A stretch of 64,000 nt of DNA from NCBI GenBank assembly GCA_016196565.1, contig JACPXK010000111.1:50448-114447 (forward strand), written 5' to 3'. This DNA comes from Candidatus Omnitrophota bacterium. GTDB lineage: Bacteria > Omnitrophota > Omnitrophia > Omnitrophales > Aquincolibacteriaceae. This document shows positions 1 to 7,770 of the stretch, one piece after another (the first letter of the stretch is position 1; each line of letters opens with the position of its first letter). The translations under genes and the position numbers were made by a program. The notes below the pieces were generated by a model. That model searched no databases, had not been told where the DNA came from, and worked only from the letters and a program-made list of their open reading frames with translations.

Positions 1-2
1 AT

Positions 3-668
3 ATTTCCGCAGCTCATCGCGGATTTTTTAAAGGCCATCAGGTGAGCCGTTTTCTCCGATCCTATATAGGCAATAAAACCTTTCAAGAAACGCGTATTCC
101 TCTGCGTATCATTGGCACTAACCTATTTACCTCGGAAGAAGTAATTTTTGAAGCGGGGAAGGTGGTGGATGCGATTCGAGCAAGCATTTCCATTCCAGGA
201 ATTTTTCGCCCCTTTTTTCACAAAGGTGATTATCTTATGGATGGCGGGGTGATTGATCCTTTGCCGGTCAAGGTTCTGACCCAGATGGGGGTTAAAAAAA
301 TTATTGCCGTTAATGTGCTTCTCAGCCCCAAAGACAGGGTGGAACGCAACCGTCTTCTTGAAGATATGCGGGCGCAGAAAGTAAAGGAGTTGTCCTCTAA
401 AAGTGTTTGGAGAAAAATCATGGCTGGGATGGGAGAGGCCTTAAAAAATCGTTATTCCATCAATGTTTTTAATGTCATCATGAACACGATTCAATTTATG
501 GAATATGAAATGGCGGAAACGTGGGGAAGTAAGGCCGACGTATTGATTCATCCCGTTATTTATGAAGGGCATTGGGCCCAGTTTTATGACCCGATGAAGT
601 TTATTCGTGCGGGAGAAGAGAAAACGCGTGAACAGTTGGGAGAAATCAAGAGATTGTTGACGGAATGA
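3..668 (+). CDS. Patatin-like phospholipase, C-terminal part (5' end outside window)
   Basis: The frame is open from the left edge of the window, so the true start and the GxSxG nucleophile half lie upstream. The visible part carries an I-R-A-S-I-S-I-P-G-I-F stretch and then M-D-G-G-V-I-D-P-L-P-V at about 237-269. D-G-G is the catalytic-aspartate motif of patatin/RssA-type serine acylhydrolases, which use a Ser-Asp dyad to release fatty acids from phospholipids. The C-terminal 110 residues are helical and not diagnostic. It heads a run of fatty-acid breakdown genes, which fits a role in supplying fatty acids. An internal GTG at 42 is a possible start but would remove the nucleophile half. The family call is firm; the substrate is inferred. 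Confidence 0.85.
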   Translation: MSAAHRGFFKGHQVSRFLRSYIGNKTFQETRIPLRIIGTNLFTSEEVIFEAGKVVDAIRASISIPGIFRPFFHKGDYLMDGGVIDPLPVKVLTQMGVKKIIAVNVLLSPKDRVERNRLLEDMRAQKVKELSSKSVWRKIMAGMGEALKNRYSINVFNVIMNTIQFMEYEMAETWGSKADVLIHPVIYEGHWAQFYDPMKFIRAGEEKTREQLGEIKRLLTE

Positions 669-706
669 ACGAAGGGGTCAGCCTTCTCGCAATGACCCAG
701 AAGGTG

Positions 707-715
707 TGATATTAT
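707..715 (+). promoter_or_regulatory. Possible extended -10 promoter ahead of the thiolase gene
   Basis: TG-a-TATTAT sits 45 bases before the thiolase start, in the 91-base gap after the phospholipase gene. No convincing -35 is seen, so this is weak. Confidence 0.25.
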
Positions 716-759
716 TTTAACGTAAACCTCAACCGGAAGTTCAACCCATCGAGGAACAA

Positions 760-1950
760 ATGCCAGAAATCGTTATTGCAGGGGCGGTTCGTACACCTCA
801 AGCCAATCTGGGAGGTGCCCTGAAGGATTTCACCAACCATGCTTTGGGACAATTAACTGTCCGCGCACTTTTAGAACGTACCAAAGTTGATCCTGCAGCC
901 ATTCAAGAAGTTATCTTCGGCTGTGTCGGCCAGCAATCCGATGCCGCCAATGTCGCCCGTGTTATCTCTCTTTTAGCGGGTCTTTCCAAGGATATTCCAG
1001 CCTTTACGGTCGCCCGCAATTGTGCCTCAGGGCTTCAATCGATTACGAGCGCCTATCAAATGATTCATGCCGGGGAGGCGGATTTGGTGCTCGCCGGAGG
1101 CGTGGAGGTGATGTCGGCGTCTCCTTTTGTGAATCGTGACCTCCGGTTTGGGAAAAGGCTCAAAAATTCTGTTTTGATCGATACGATTTGGGAAGGATTG
1201 ACCGACCCTGTTTGCAATCTAATTATGGGAAGAACGGCGGAGAATTTGGTGGAAGAATACAAAATCTCACGCCAAGAACAGGATGAATTTGCTGTTTTAT
1301 CCCATCAGCGGGCTTTTCGCGCTACGCGCGAGGGTAAATTCAAAGACGAAATCGTAAAGGTCATGATCCCCAAAAAAGTCATGGGTAAAGAAATGCCTCC
1401 CGAAACTTTTGTCAACGATGAAGGCATTAACCCCGCGCTCAATATGCAGACCCTTTCACTCTATCCGGCAGTTTTTAAAGAAAATGGAACTGTGACGCCC
1501 GGAAATTCTTGTCCCATTTCCGACGGTGCCGCGGCGGTCCTCGTTGCGACGGCTGAAAAAGCGAAGGCGTTGGGCCTGGAAATTCTTGGAACGATCCGAG
1601 GGTATGGCTATGCCGGTGTCGCGCCGGAAAAAATGGGGATTGGTCCGATATGCGCATCGCCCATTGCCATGAAAAGGGCCAAAGTGGAACTGGGAGATAT
1701 TCAGCTTATAGAAATCAATGAGGCCTTTGCGGCCCAATACCTTGCGGTAGAAAAATCCATGAAATTGAGTCGCGAGATTGTGAATGTGAACGGCGGGGCC
1801 ATTGCCTTGGGCCATCCGGTAGGAGCGACGGGAACACGGCTTGTCGTCACCCTCCTTTATGAAATGAAACGGCGGAATCTTTCGCTTGGTCTTGCCACGA
1901 TGTGTGTGGGCGGTGGGCAAGGCGGCGCGATTATTCTGGAACGAAAATAA
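760..1950 (+). CDS. Acetyl-CoA acetyltransferase / 3-ketoacyl-CoA thiolase
   Basis: Thiolase family, 396 residues, the usual length. It cleaves 3-ketoacyl-CoA with CoA, or condenses two acetyl-CoA. The catalytic set is intact: nucleophile Cys88 in N-C-A-S-G-L-Q-S, His352 in G-H-P-V-G-A-T-G and Cys382 in M-C-V-G-G-G-Q-G-G; N-E-A-F-A-A-Q is also present. A GAGGAA ribosome site lies just before the ATG. The hydroxyacyl-CoA dehydrogenase starts 12 bases after its stop and enoyl-CoA hydratase follows that, so a beta-oxidation role is more likely than a purely biosynthetic one. Sequence alone does not separate the FadA and AtoB types. Confidence 0.95.
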   Translation: MPEIVIAGAVRTPQANLGGALKDFTNHALGQLTVRALLERTKVDPAAIQEVIFGCVGQQSDAANVARVISLLAGLSKDIPAFTVARNCASGLQSITSAYQMIHAGEADLVLAGGVEVMSASPFVNRDLRFGKRLKNSVLIDTIWEGLTDPVCNLIMGRTAENLVEEYKISRQEQDEFAVLSHQRAFRATREGKFKDEIVKVMIPKKVMGKEMPPETFVNDEGINPALNMQTLSLYPAVFKENGTVTPGNSCPISDGAAAVLVATAEKAKALGLEILGTIRGYGYAGVAPEKMGIGPICASPIAMKRAKVELGDIQLIEINEAFAAQYLAVEKSMKLSREIVNVNGGAIALGHPVGATGTRLVVTLLYEMKRRNLSLGLATMCVGGGQGGAIILERK

Positions 1951-1962
1951 AAAAGGAACTTC

Positions 1963-3177
1963 ATGTATATCTATAAAGTCGGGGTTGTTGGCGCGGGCCA
2001 AATGGGATCCGAAATTGCCCAGGTGGTAACTTATGCCGGTTTGCCCGTGGTGCTAAAAGATGTGAAAGAGGAATTCGTGCAAAAAGGTCTTGAGAGAATA
2101 CGTGGAATTTACAAACGCCGTGTGGACAAAGGCAAGATGACGGCGGCGGAAATGGAACAAAAATTGGCGCTCGTGATTCCCACGACAAGTTATGACGATT
2201 TCAAGGACGTGGACATCGTCATCGAAGCTGTCCCGGAAAAAATGGAAATGAAAAAGCAGGTGTTTCAAGATCTTGAAAAAGTGGTGGGCCAGGGGACGAT
2301 TTTTGCCACCAATACTTCAGCCTTGTCGATATCAGAAATGGGTGCGGCCACCAAACGGCCGGAAAAATTTGTCGGCATGCACTTTTTTTATCCCGCGTCG
2401 GTCATGAAGCTCATCGAAGTCATTCCCGGTCTTGCGACGGGACAGGAGACTGTGGAGGATGTGGCCAATTTTTCGGAATCGTTGCGCAAGATCCCGGTGC
2501 GCGTGAATGAATGCGCCGGTTTTTTAGTCAACCGGCTTTTGATGCCGTACCTGAATGAAGCGGCGTACTGCCTTCAGGAGGGTTCGGCGACGAGAGAGGA
2601 TTTGGATAAGAGGGTGCGGGATTTTGGTCTTCCTATGGGGCCCATCACGCTTGTCGACAATCTGGGAATTGATATTTGTGTTGATACGACTAAAGTTTTG
2701 CTGGAGTCTTATGGCAATCGGATGAAACCGGCCGAAATCTGGTACAAACTTTATGATGCTAAATATTTTGGAACAAAAACCGGCGCCGGATTTTATTCCT
2801 ATTCACCGGACAAACCGGATGTTTTGTCCAAAATGATCGCTGAGGTTCAAAAAGAAACAAAAAAAACGAATACCCCTTGTTCCATCGAACGCCTCATTTT
2901 TCCCATGATTAATGAGGCCGCGCTTTGTGTGGAAGAAAATGTGGCCAAGCCGGCCGATATTGATTTGGCGATGGTCGCGGGAATCGGCTTTCCTCAAGAC
3001 AAGGGAGGCATTCTAAAATATGCCGATGAAATCGGTTTGGATCATGTGCTTACCGTGCTTGAAGATCTATACACCAAACATGGTGACCGCTTCTGGCCCG
3101 CGCCGAGGCTGCGGCGGATGGTTGGTGCAAAATTTTTCGGCAAAAAAAGCGGCAGAGGATTTTTCGAATACACATAA
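1963..3177 (+). CDS. 3-hydroxyacyl-CoA dehydrogenase
   Basis: NAD-dependent oxidation of 3-hydroxyacyl-CoA to 3-ketoacyl-CoA. The N-terminal Rossmann fold has G-V-V-G-A-G-Q-M-G (about residues 7-15). The catalytic dyad is His140 in M-H-F-F-Y-P and Glu152, twelve residues apart as in the family. Two helical C-terminal domains follow (about 185-290 and 300-404), each ending in an F-G-x-K-(T/S)-G-x-G-F-(Y/F) motif, so the dimerisation domain is duplicated as in the FadB/FadJ dehydrogenase half. No hydratase domain is fused; a separate hydratase gene comes next. Confidence 0.95.
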   Translation: MYIYKVGVVGAGQMGSEIAQVVTYAGLPVVLKDVKEEFVQKGLERIRGIYKRRVDKGKMTAAEMEQKLALVIPTTSYDDFKDVDIVIEAVPEKMEMKKQVFQDLEKVVGQGTIFATNTSALSISEMGAATKRPEKFVGMHFFYPASVMKLIEVIPGLATGQETVEDVANFSESLRKIPVRVNECAGFLVNRLLMPYLNEAAYCLQEGSATREDLDKRVRDFGLPMGPITLVDNLGIDICVDTTKVLLESYGNRMKPAEIWYKLYDAKYFGTKTGAGFYSYSPDKPDVLSKMIAEVQKETKKTNTPCSIERLIFPMINEAALCVEENVAKPADIDLAMVAGIGFPQDKGGILKYADEIGLDHVLTVLEDLYTKHGDRFWPAPRLRRMVGAKFFGKKSGRGFFEYT

Positions 3178-3189
3178 GGAGTGATTCTC

Positions 3190-3975
3190 ATGACGGATTA
3201 TCAATTTATCAAAACCAAAATTGAAGACCGGATTGCCGTTGTCACGCTGGATAATCCTCCGGTCAATATTCTGACTCCCAAGGTCATCGAAGAAATCGAT
3301 AAAACCTTTTCCGAGCTGGAAACGAACGGCGACGTGAAGGTCGTGGTTTTTACCACGGCAGGGACCAACGCCTTTATCGCCGGGGCAGATATCAAGGAAA
3401 TTGCCCAAATTAATTCTCCGGACAAAGCCAAATTTCTTTCCCAACAAGGACAGGCAGTGTTCAATAAAATCGAGAATTCCCAAAAAACAAATATCGCGGC
3501 CATTCACGGCATTTGTGTGGGTGGGGGAAATGAGCTTGTGATGGCATTTCATATGCGGGTGGCGGGTGAGCGCGCCCGATTCGGCCAGCCCGAGATTAGT
3601 CTGGGAATTATTCCGGGATTTGGCGGCACTCAGCGCCTTGTGCGTTTGGTAGGGCTTGCCAAAGCCAGAGAACTCAATTTGACAGGGGATGTGATTACCG
3701 CTCAGGAGGCATTGCGCGTGGGGCTTGTCAACCGCGTGGTGCCGGACGGCGAACTCATGAAGCAAACCCTGGGCCTGGCCAAAAAAATCGCCTCAAAAAG
3801 CAGGGTGGCTTTAGAGCTTTGTGAAAAAGCCATGCATCAAGGAATGACCATGACTTTGGCGGAAGGATTGGCGCTCGAAGCCGATCTGTTTGCCAAGATA
3901 TCGACAAGCCAGGACATGAAGGAAGGAATTCAAGCTTTTCTGGAAAAAAGACAACCAAAATTTCAAGATAAATAA
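3190..3975 (+). CDS. Enoyl-CoA hydratase (crotonase family)
   Basis: Hydrates trans-2-enoyl-CoA to 3-hydroxyacyl-CoA. Crotonase fold, 261 residues from the ATG at 3190. I prefer this start to the GTG at 3181 because AAGGAG at 3176-3181 is well spaced for it. The oxyanion-hole segments A-F-I-A-G-A-D-I and H-G-I-C-V-G-G-G-N-E are present. The two catalytic glutamates fall at Glu115 (G-G-G-N-E) and Glu135 (Q-P-E-I-S-L-G), exactly 20 residues apart as in rat hydratase. P-G-F-G-G-T-Q-R-L follows. With the two genes upstream it makes three of the four beta-oxidation steps; no acyl-CoA dehydrogenase is in the window. Confidence 0.95.
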   Translation: MTDYQFIKTKIEDRIAVVTLDNPPVNILTPKVIEEIDKTFSELETNGDVKVVVFTTAGTNAFIAGADIKEIAQINSPDKAKFLSQQGQAVFNKIENSQKTNIAAIHGICVGGGNELVMAFHMRVAGERARFGQPEISLGIIPGFGGTQRLVRLVGLAKARELNLTGDVITAQEALRVGLVNRVVPDGELMKQTLGLAKKIASKSRVALELCEKAMHQGMTMTLAEGLALEADLFAKISTSQDMKEGIQAFLEKRQPKFQDK

Positions 3976-3993
3976 TTATTCAGGAGTGATCCA

Positions 3994-4578
3994 ATGCACC
4001 ATAAAAAAATCTTTTTCATTCTTCTTATGGCTCTGTTTAGTCTTGCCGCACTTTTTTCGAAAGATAGCGAGAAAGATAAAACCGTGAAGCAAGAAGGATC
4101 CCAAGCGTCAACGATCGAGCAGAACAAATGGGGGCGTCTTGAGGTTCCTAAAGTACCCAAAGTGGAACCGGTTCCCCAGGTGCCTAAGCCGATGATTCCT
4201 GTAAAAACCGCAAACACAAAAATCTTGCAATTGCCCGGGATCGATCCTAATGTCACAAAGCTTCAAAAAGAAATTCAAGATATTATTAAACTGAATGAGG
4301 AATTGAAAAATCGCTACAAATCTCAAGCCTTAGAAATTCAACGGATTAGTGAGCAAGCAAAGATCCATCAGAAAATTCTTGAAGAAATGAATGAAGCTTC
4401 ACGCAAAACGCCTGTTCTTAAACCTCAGGATACCGAAGAGCTTTTGAAACAGGAAAAGTTGCGGATGATCCGGCAGGAGACAGAAGCCAATCAGAATTTT
4501 ATTGAAGGACTGCAGGATAAAAATAGTATTCAGCCTGTAGATGCTGCAGGAACCGAAAAGCCAGCTAAAACTTCCTGA
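3994..4578 (+). CDS. Small secreted coiled-coil protein, unknown function
   Basis: A 194-residue protein I do not recognise. A lysine-containing N-terminus is followed by a hydrophobic stretch (about residues 5-22), which looks like a signal peptide or N-terminal anchor. Next come a proline/valine-rich segment with repeated P-K-V-P and Q-V-P-K-P steps (about 48-72) and a charged heptad-like helix rich in E, K, Q and I (about 85-170). The design suggests an envelope protein with an extended linker and a coiled coil. Its stop overlaps the next start (TGATG), so it is translated with the acyl-CoA synthetase. A structural or tethering role in lipid uptake is only a guess from position. Confidence 0.8.
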   Translation: MHHKKIFFILLMALFSLAALFSKDSEKDKTVKQEGSQASTIEQNKWGRLEVPKVPKVEPVPQVPKPMIPVKTANTKILQLPGIDPNVTKLQKEIQDIIKLNEELKNRYKSQALEIQRISEQAKIHQKILEEMNEASRKTPVLKPQDTEELLKQEKLRMIRQETEANQNFIEGLQDKNSIQPVDAAGTEKPAKTS

Positions 4579-6404
4579 TGGCAATACATTCTGAAGAATC
4601 TTGCAATCTCGTCCAGATTTTTCTCGACCGAGTCAAGTGTTACGGAACTCGTCCCGCCTTATATGACCGCCCTCGCGGGCGGCCTCAACCTTGGACATGG
4701 CAGGAATGGGCATTTTCGGTTAAGAAAACGGCCCTCGGTCTTCATAGTTTAGGCGTTAAAAAGGGAGACTGCGTCGGGATTCTTTCGGAAAACCGTCCGG
4801 AGTGGACTTTTGCGGATTTGGGAATTTTGAGTCTTGGGGCTGTAACCGTTCCAATTTATCCTACGTCTTCCTCCCGGGAAATTGTTTATATCCTCGAACA
4901 TGCCGAGATTAAAATTTTATTTCTTTCCACGCGTATTCAATTTGAAAAAATCCGTTCTTTTTTGGATGCCAACGCCTTAATTCAAAAAGTAATTATTTTT
5001 GATGAGGAAAACATTCGGCATCCAAAACTCATGGGGCTTAATCCATTAATGGGAATGGGGTATCGCGAAGCCCTTAACAATGGCAATCTGTACCAGAGTC
5101 AAGTGCGGGAAGTCCGGCCGGACGATGTCGCGACGGTTATTTATACTTCCGGGACCACAGGCCCGCCGAAAGGCGTGATGTTGACCCATCACAACTTTAT
5201 TGCAAATTATTTGGGGTCTCGGGAAAAAATAAAAATTTCGGAGAAAGATATCGCCCTTTCTTTTCTTCCTCTTAGTCATGTCTTTGAACGATTGGCCGGC
5301 TATTATTTTATGATTTTTCACGGGGCAGTGATTCATTATGCGGAAAGCATGCAAACCGTTCCTGATGACCTGGTAAGGGTGCGTCCAACGGTTGCGGCGA
5401 GTGTGCCGCGTCTTTATGAAAAGATGTATGCGAAAATCCTGGAAACAGTTGAAACGTCACCGGCTTTAAGGCGTAATCTTTTCGCTTGGGCGGTACGGGT
5501 CGGACGGGAACGCGCACGAACGAAACTGGCCCGTAAAGCGGTAGGATTTATCCTTGAGCTCAAATTTTTTATTGCAAAAAAAATGGTGTTTCAAAAACTA
5601 AAAAGCAAACTGGGAGGAAGAATACGATTTTTCATTTCAGGTGGCGCTCCTCTGGCCAAAGAACTGGCGGAATTTTTTTATGCGGCGGATGTTCTCATTC
5701 TGGAAGGCTACGGACTTACAGAAACATCTCCGGTCATGACCGTGAATGCGGCTGATCAATTCCGGTTTGGAACGGTCGGCCAAGTACTTTCCAATATCAA
5801 AGTTAAAATCGCCGAGGATGGAGAAATTTTGACGCAAGGCCCCTGTGTGATGAAGGGGTATTACCGGAATGAAACCGCAACTGGGGAAGCTATGGCGGGG
5901 GGGTGGTTTCATACGGGGGATATCGGGGTCTTTGATCCGGATGGTTTTCTTAAAATTACCGACCGCAAAAAGGACATCATCGTCACCTCGGGGGGTAAAA
6001 ATATTTCTCCGCAGAATATTGAAAATTTGGTTCTCTCCGACAAATTATTCTCGCAGATGGTGGTGGTGGGGGATAAAAGGAATTATTTAGTCGCTTTGGT
6101 CGTTCCAAACCGCAATGAAGTAGAAAACTATGCTCGGTCCAGGAATCTTGATGGAATATCGTGGTGGGATCTTTTACAGCGTTCCGAAATTTATGATTGG
6201 ATCAAATCCCGGCTCGACGAAAAACTTAAAGATTTAGCCTCCTACGAACAAATCAAATCCATGGCGCTTCTTCCGGAAGAATTGTCTTTGGCGGCCGGAG
6301 AGCTTACTCCCACCCTGAAAATCAAACGCAAAATCGTGATGGAAAAATATCAGACTCTAATAGAAGGATTGTATCGGCGTGGAGAAATCCGAACCCGCAA
6401 ATAA
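4578..6404 (+). CDS. Long-chain acyl-CoA synthetase (AMP-forming)
   Basis: Activates free fatty acids with ATP and CoA. ANL superfamily, 608 residues, close to the FadD15/FACL length. The P-loop Y-T-S-G-T-T-G-P-P-K-G begins at Tyr189. G-Y-G-L-T-E-T-S-P-V is the A5 core, H-T-G-D-I-G the A7 core, and D-R-K-K-D-I-I-V-T-S-G-G-K-N the hinge/A8 region. L-T-P-T-L-K-I-K-R near the C-terminus holds the A10 lysine. Its start overlaps the preceding stop and its 3' end overlaps the hydrolase gene by 26 bases, so all three are probably one transcript. It links lipase products to the beta-oxidation genes upstream. Confidence 0.95.
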   Translation: MAIHSEESCNLVQIFLDRVKCYGTRPALYDRPRGRPQPWTWQEWAFSVKKTALGLHSLGVKKGDCVGILSENRPEWTFADLGILSLGAVTVPIYPTSSSREIVYILEHAEIKILFLSTRIQFEKIRSFLDANALIQKVIIFDEENIRHPKLMGLNPLMGMGYREALNNGNLYQSQVREVRPDDVATVIYTSGTTGPPKGVMLTHHNFIANYLGSREKIKISEKDIALSFLPLSHVFERLAGYYFMIFHGAVIHYAESMQTVPDDLVRVRPTVAASVPRLYEKMYAKILETVETSPALRRNLFAWAVRVGRERARTKLARKAVGFILELKFFIAKKMVFQKLKSKLGGRIRFFISGGAPLAKELAEFFYAADVLILEGYGLTETSPVMTVNAADQFRFGTVGQVLSNIKVKIAEDGEILTQGPCVMKGYYRNETATGEAMAGGWFHTGDIGVFDPDGFLKITDRKKDIIVTSGGKNISPQNIENLVLSDKLFSQMVVVGDKRNYLVALVVPNRNEVENYARSRNLDGISWWDLLQRSEIYDWIKSRLDEKLKDLASYEQIKSMALLPEELSLAAGELTPTLKIKRKIVMEKYQTLIEGLYRRGEIRTRK

Positions 6405-7284
6405 ACTCGCCTCAGCTTCCCCATGGGAAGAAGGTGCTTTTTATGGTCCCGACCATCTCCGGCTTTTTTACAAATTTTATCCGGGGCAAGAAGCCACCGA
6501 TTGTTTGGTGATTCTCCATGGACACGGAGAACATTCCGGCCGTTATGAAAAATTCGCCGCGATTTTAAAACATGAAAAAGTATCCATCGCCAGCATGGAT
6601 TTGCGCGGCAGCGGCCGTTCGGAGGGAAGGGAAGTTTATGTGGAATCGCTCCGTGATTATATCGATGATTTTTCCGCGTTTATTCAATTTTTAAAACTCC
6701 GCTATGGAATTCAAAATAAGATCATTCTTCTCGGCCATAGTCTGGGAGGACTTATTGCGGTTCATTGGGCCATCGAACATAGTCAGGAGATCAAGGGAAT
6801 GATCCTTTCATCGCCGTGTTTGGGGCTTCGCTTGCCGGGTTTTCTGACCCATTTTAACGGTTTTCTCAATCATTGGTTTCCCAAACTTCTCTATCAGAAT
6901 CCCGTTTATCCCCCCCATCTTACGCATAATCCGGAAGAGGTTATTCTGTATCGCAACGATCCCTTCATCAAAAGAAAAATCACTGTCCGTCTTATTCATG
7001 AAATGCTAAAATCCATGAGTCTTTTGGAGCGAAAGGAAAATATACGCTTTCCCTTTCCGGTTTATATTTTGACGGCCGGAATAGAAAAAGTCGTTGATTC
7101 AACACGGACCCGGACATTTTTCCAAAGACTCGAAGCCCCCGAAAAAGATCTCATCGTCTTTGACGGTTATTATCATGAAATTTTTAACGAGCTTGGCCAG
7201 GATAAGGTCTTTGATGCACTGAAAGTTTATTTGAATAAAGTACGCCATTTCACGGGTTCGTCCTCTTCGGGGACGGCTCGATAA
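6379..7284 (+). CDS. Alpha/beta hydrolase, monoacylglycerol-lipase-like
   Basis: Serine hydrolase of the Hydrolase_4 / monoglyceride lipase type, 301 residues. The oxyanion-hole motif H-G-H-G-E-H-S-G-R-Y, nucleophile Ser121 in G-H-S-L-G-G, Asp240 in E-K-V-V-D and His266 in Y-Y-H-E form a complete triad. There is no signal peptide, so it is probably cytoplasmic. The GTG start lies inside the 3' end of the acyl-CoA synthetase gene. The likely role is releasing fatty acids from monoglycerides or lysophospholipids for that enzyme. The last dozen residues are serine/glycine-rich and outside the fold. Confidence 0.85.
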   Translation: MEKSEPANKLASASPWEEGAFYGPDHLRLFYKFYPGQEATDCLVILHGHGEHSGRYEKFAAILKHEKVSIASMDLRGSGRSEGREVYVESLRDYIDDFSAFIQFLKLRYGIQNKIILLGHSLGGLIAVHWAIEHSQEIKGMILSSPCLGLRLPGFLTHFNGFLNHWFPKLLYQNPVYPPHLTHNPEEVILYRNDPFIKRKITVRLIHEMLKSMSLLERKENIRFPFPVYILTAGIEKVVDSTRTRTFFQRLEAPEKDLIVFDGYYHEIFNELGQDKVFDALKVYLNKVRHFTGSSSSGTAR

Positions 7285-7328
7285 TCGCCGGCCTACTAGT
7301 AGAAGCCCTCTTAATTTAAGCATTCCAT

Positions 7329-7401
7329 GGGCCCGTAGCTCAGCTGGGAGAGCGCCACATTCGCATTGTGGAGGCCAGGAGTTCGATCCTCCTCGGGTCC
7401 A
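7329..7401 (+). tRNA. tRNA-Ala, anticodon CGC
   Basis: A complete 73-base cloverleaf folded by hand. The acceptor GGGCCCG pairs with CGGGTCC and includes the G3:U70 wobble that identifies alanine tRNAs. The D stem is GCTC/GAGC. The anticodon stem is CCACA/TGTGG with loop TTCGCAT, giving anticodon CGC. The T arm is AGGAG-TTCGATC-CTCCT. CCA is not encoded. Confidence 0.97.
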
Positions 7402-7674
7402 GTCGATCATAGCGTTTTATAGCTTTTTAAATAAATAAGTAATTTTATATAGCTTCCTCACCTAATATATTACATATCAACTAGTTACATAGTTTTTCCC
7501 CTACCTTTCTTGACTTCTCTATTCTTGCCATATATACTTCATCAGTACTTTTAATATAGCTTAAATAACCAATCTTTTTAAGAATACCGGCTATACTTAT
7601 TCCGTTAGTCTTTCTCGGCAATGTTGTATAGGAAAAATTCTGTGGTTTAAAGGACCATTAGGGACGGCAATCCT
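7402..7674 (+). other. AT-rich regulatory gap before the giant gene
   Basis: 273 bases, clearly more AT-rich than the surroundings, with no credible gene. It holds the promoter at 7510-7538, a small AACTAGTT palindrome near 7479, and a leader of roughly 130 bases. A second TATACT at 7592-7597 lacks a good -35. AGGGA at 7660-7664 is the likely ribosome site for the ATG at 7675. Confidence 0.7.
7510..7538 (+). promoter_or_regulatory. Sigma70-type promoter of the giant gene
   Basis: TTGACT at 7510-7515, a 17-base spacer, then TATACT at 7533-7538. Both boxes match the consensus at five of six positions with ideal spacing. The second giant gene has the same arrangement. Confidence 0.75.
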
Positions 7675-7770
7675 ATGATGGAATGGCAAAAACCCAAGGC
7701 GAAGCTTTCTCTTCGCATCACCGCGTTTTTGACCGCCATGATTTTCACGTATAACAATTGCGTGTGGGCG
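7675..7770 (+). other. Signal peptide of the giant protein
   Basis: Residues 1-32: K6-K10 basic region, hydrophobic core about 15-26, and V-W-A at 30-32 before Asp33. Cys29 has no lipobox in front of it. The L-x-L-R-(I/V)-T start of the core recurs in the giant at 60501. Confidence 0.75.

Noticed and set aside
7592..7597. Second TATACT as the main promoter of the giant gene
   Set aside because: No usable -35 lies 16-18 bases upstream, whereas the TATACT at 7533 has TTGACT at exactly 17 bases.
7329..7674. tRNA-Ala as the attachment site of an integrated island carrying the giant gene
   Set aside because: I find no second copy of the tRNA 3' end after 52539 or 60279, and no integrase. The housekeeping genes continue on both sides.
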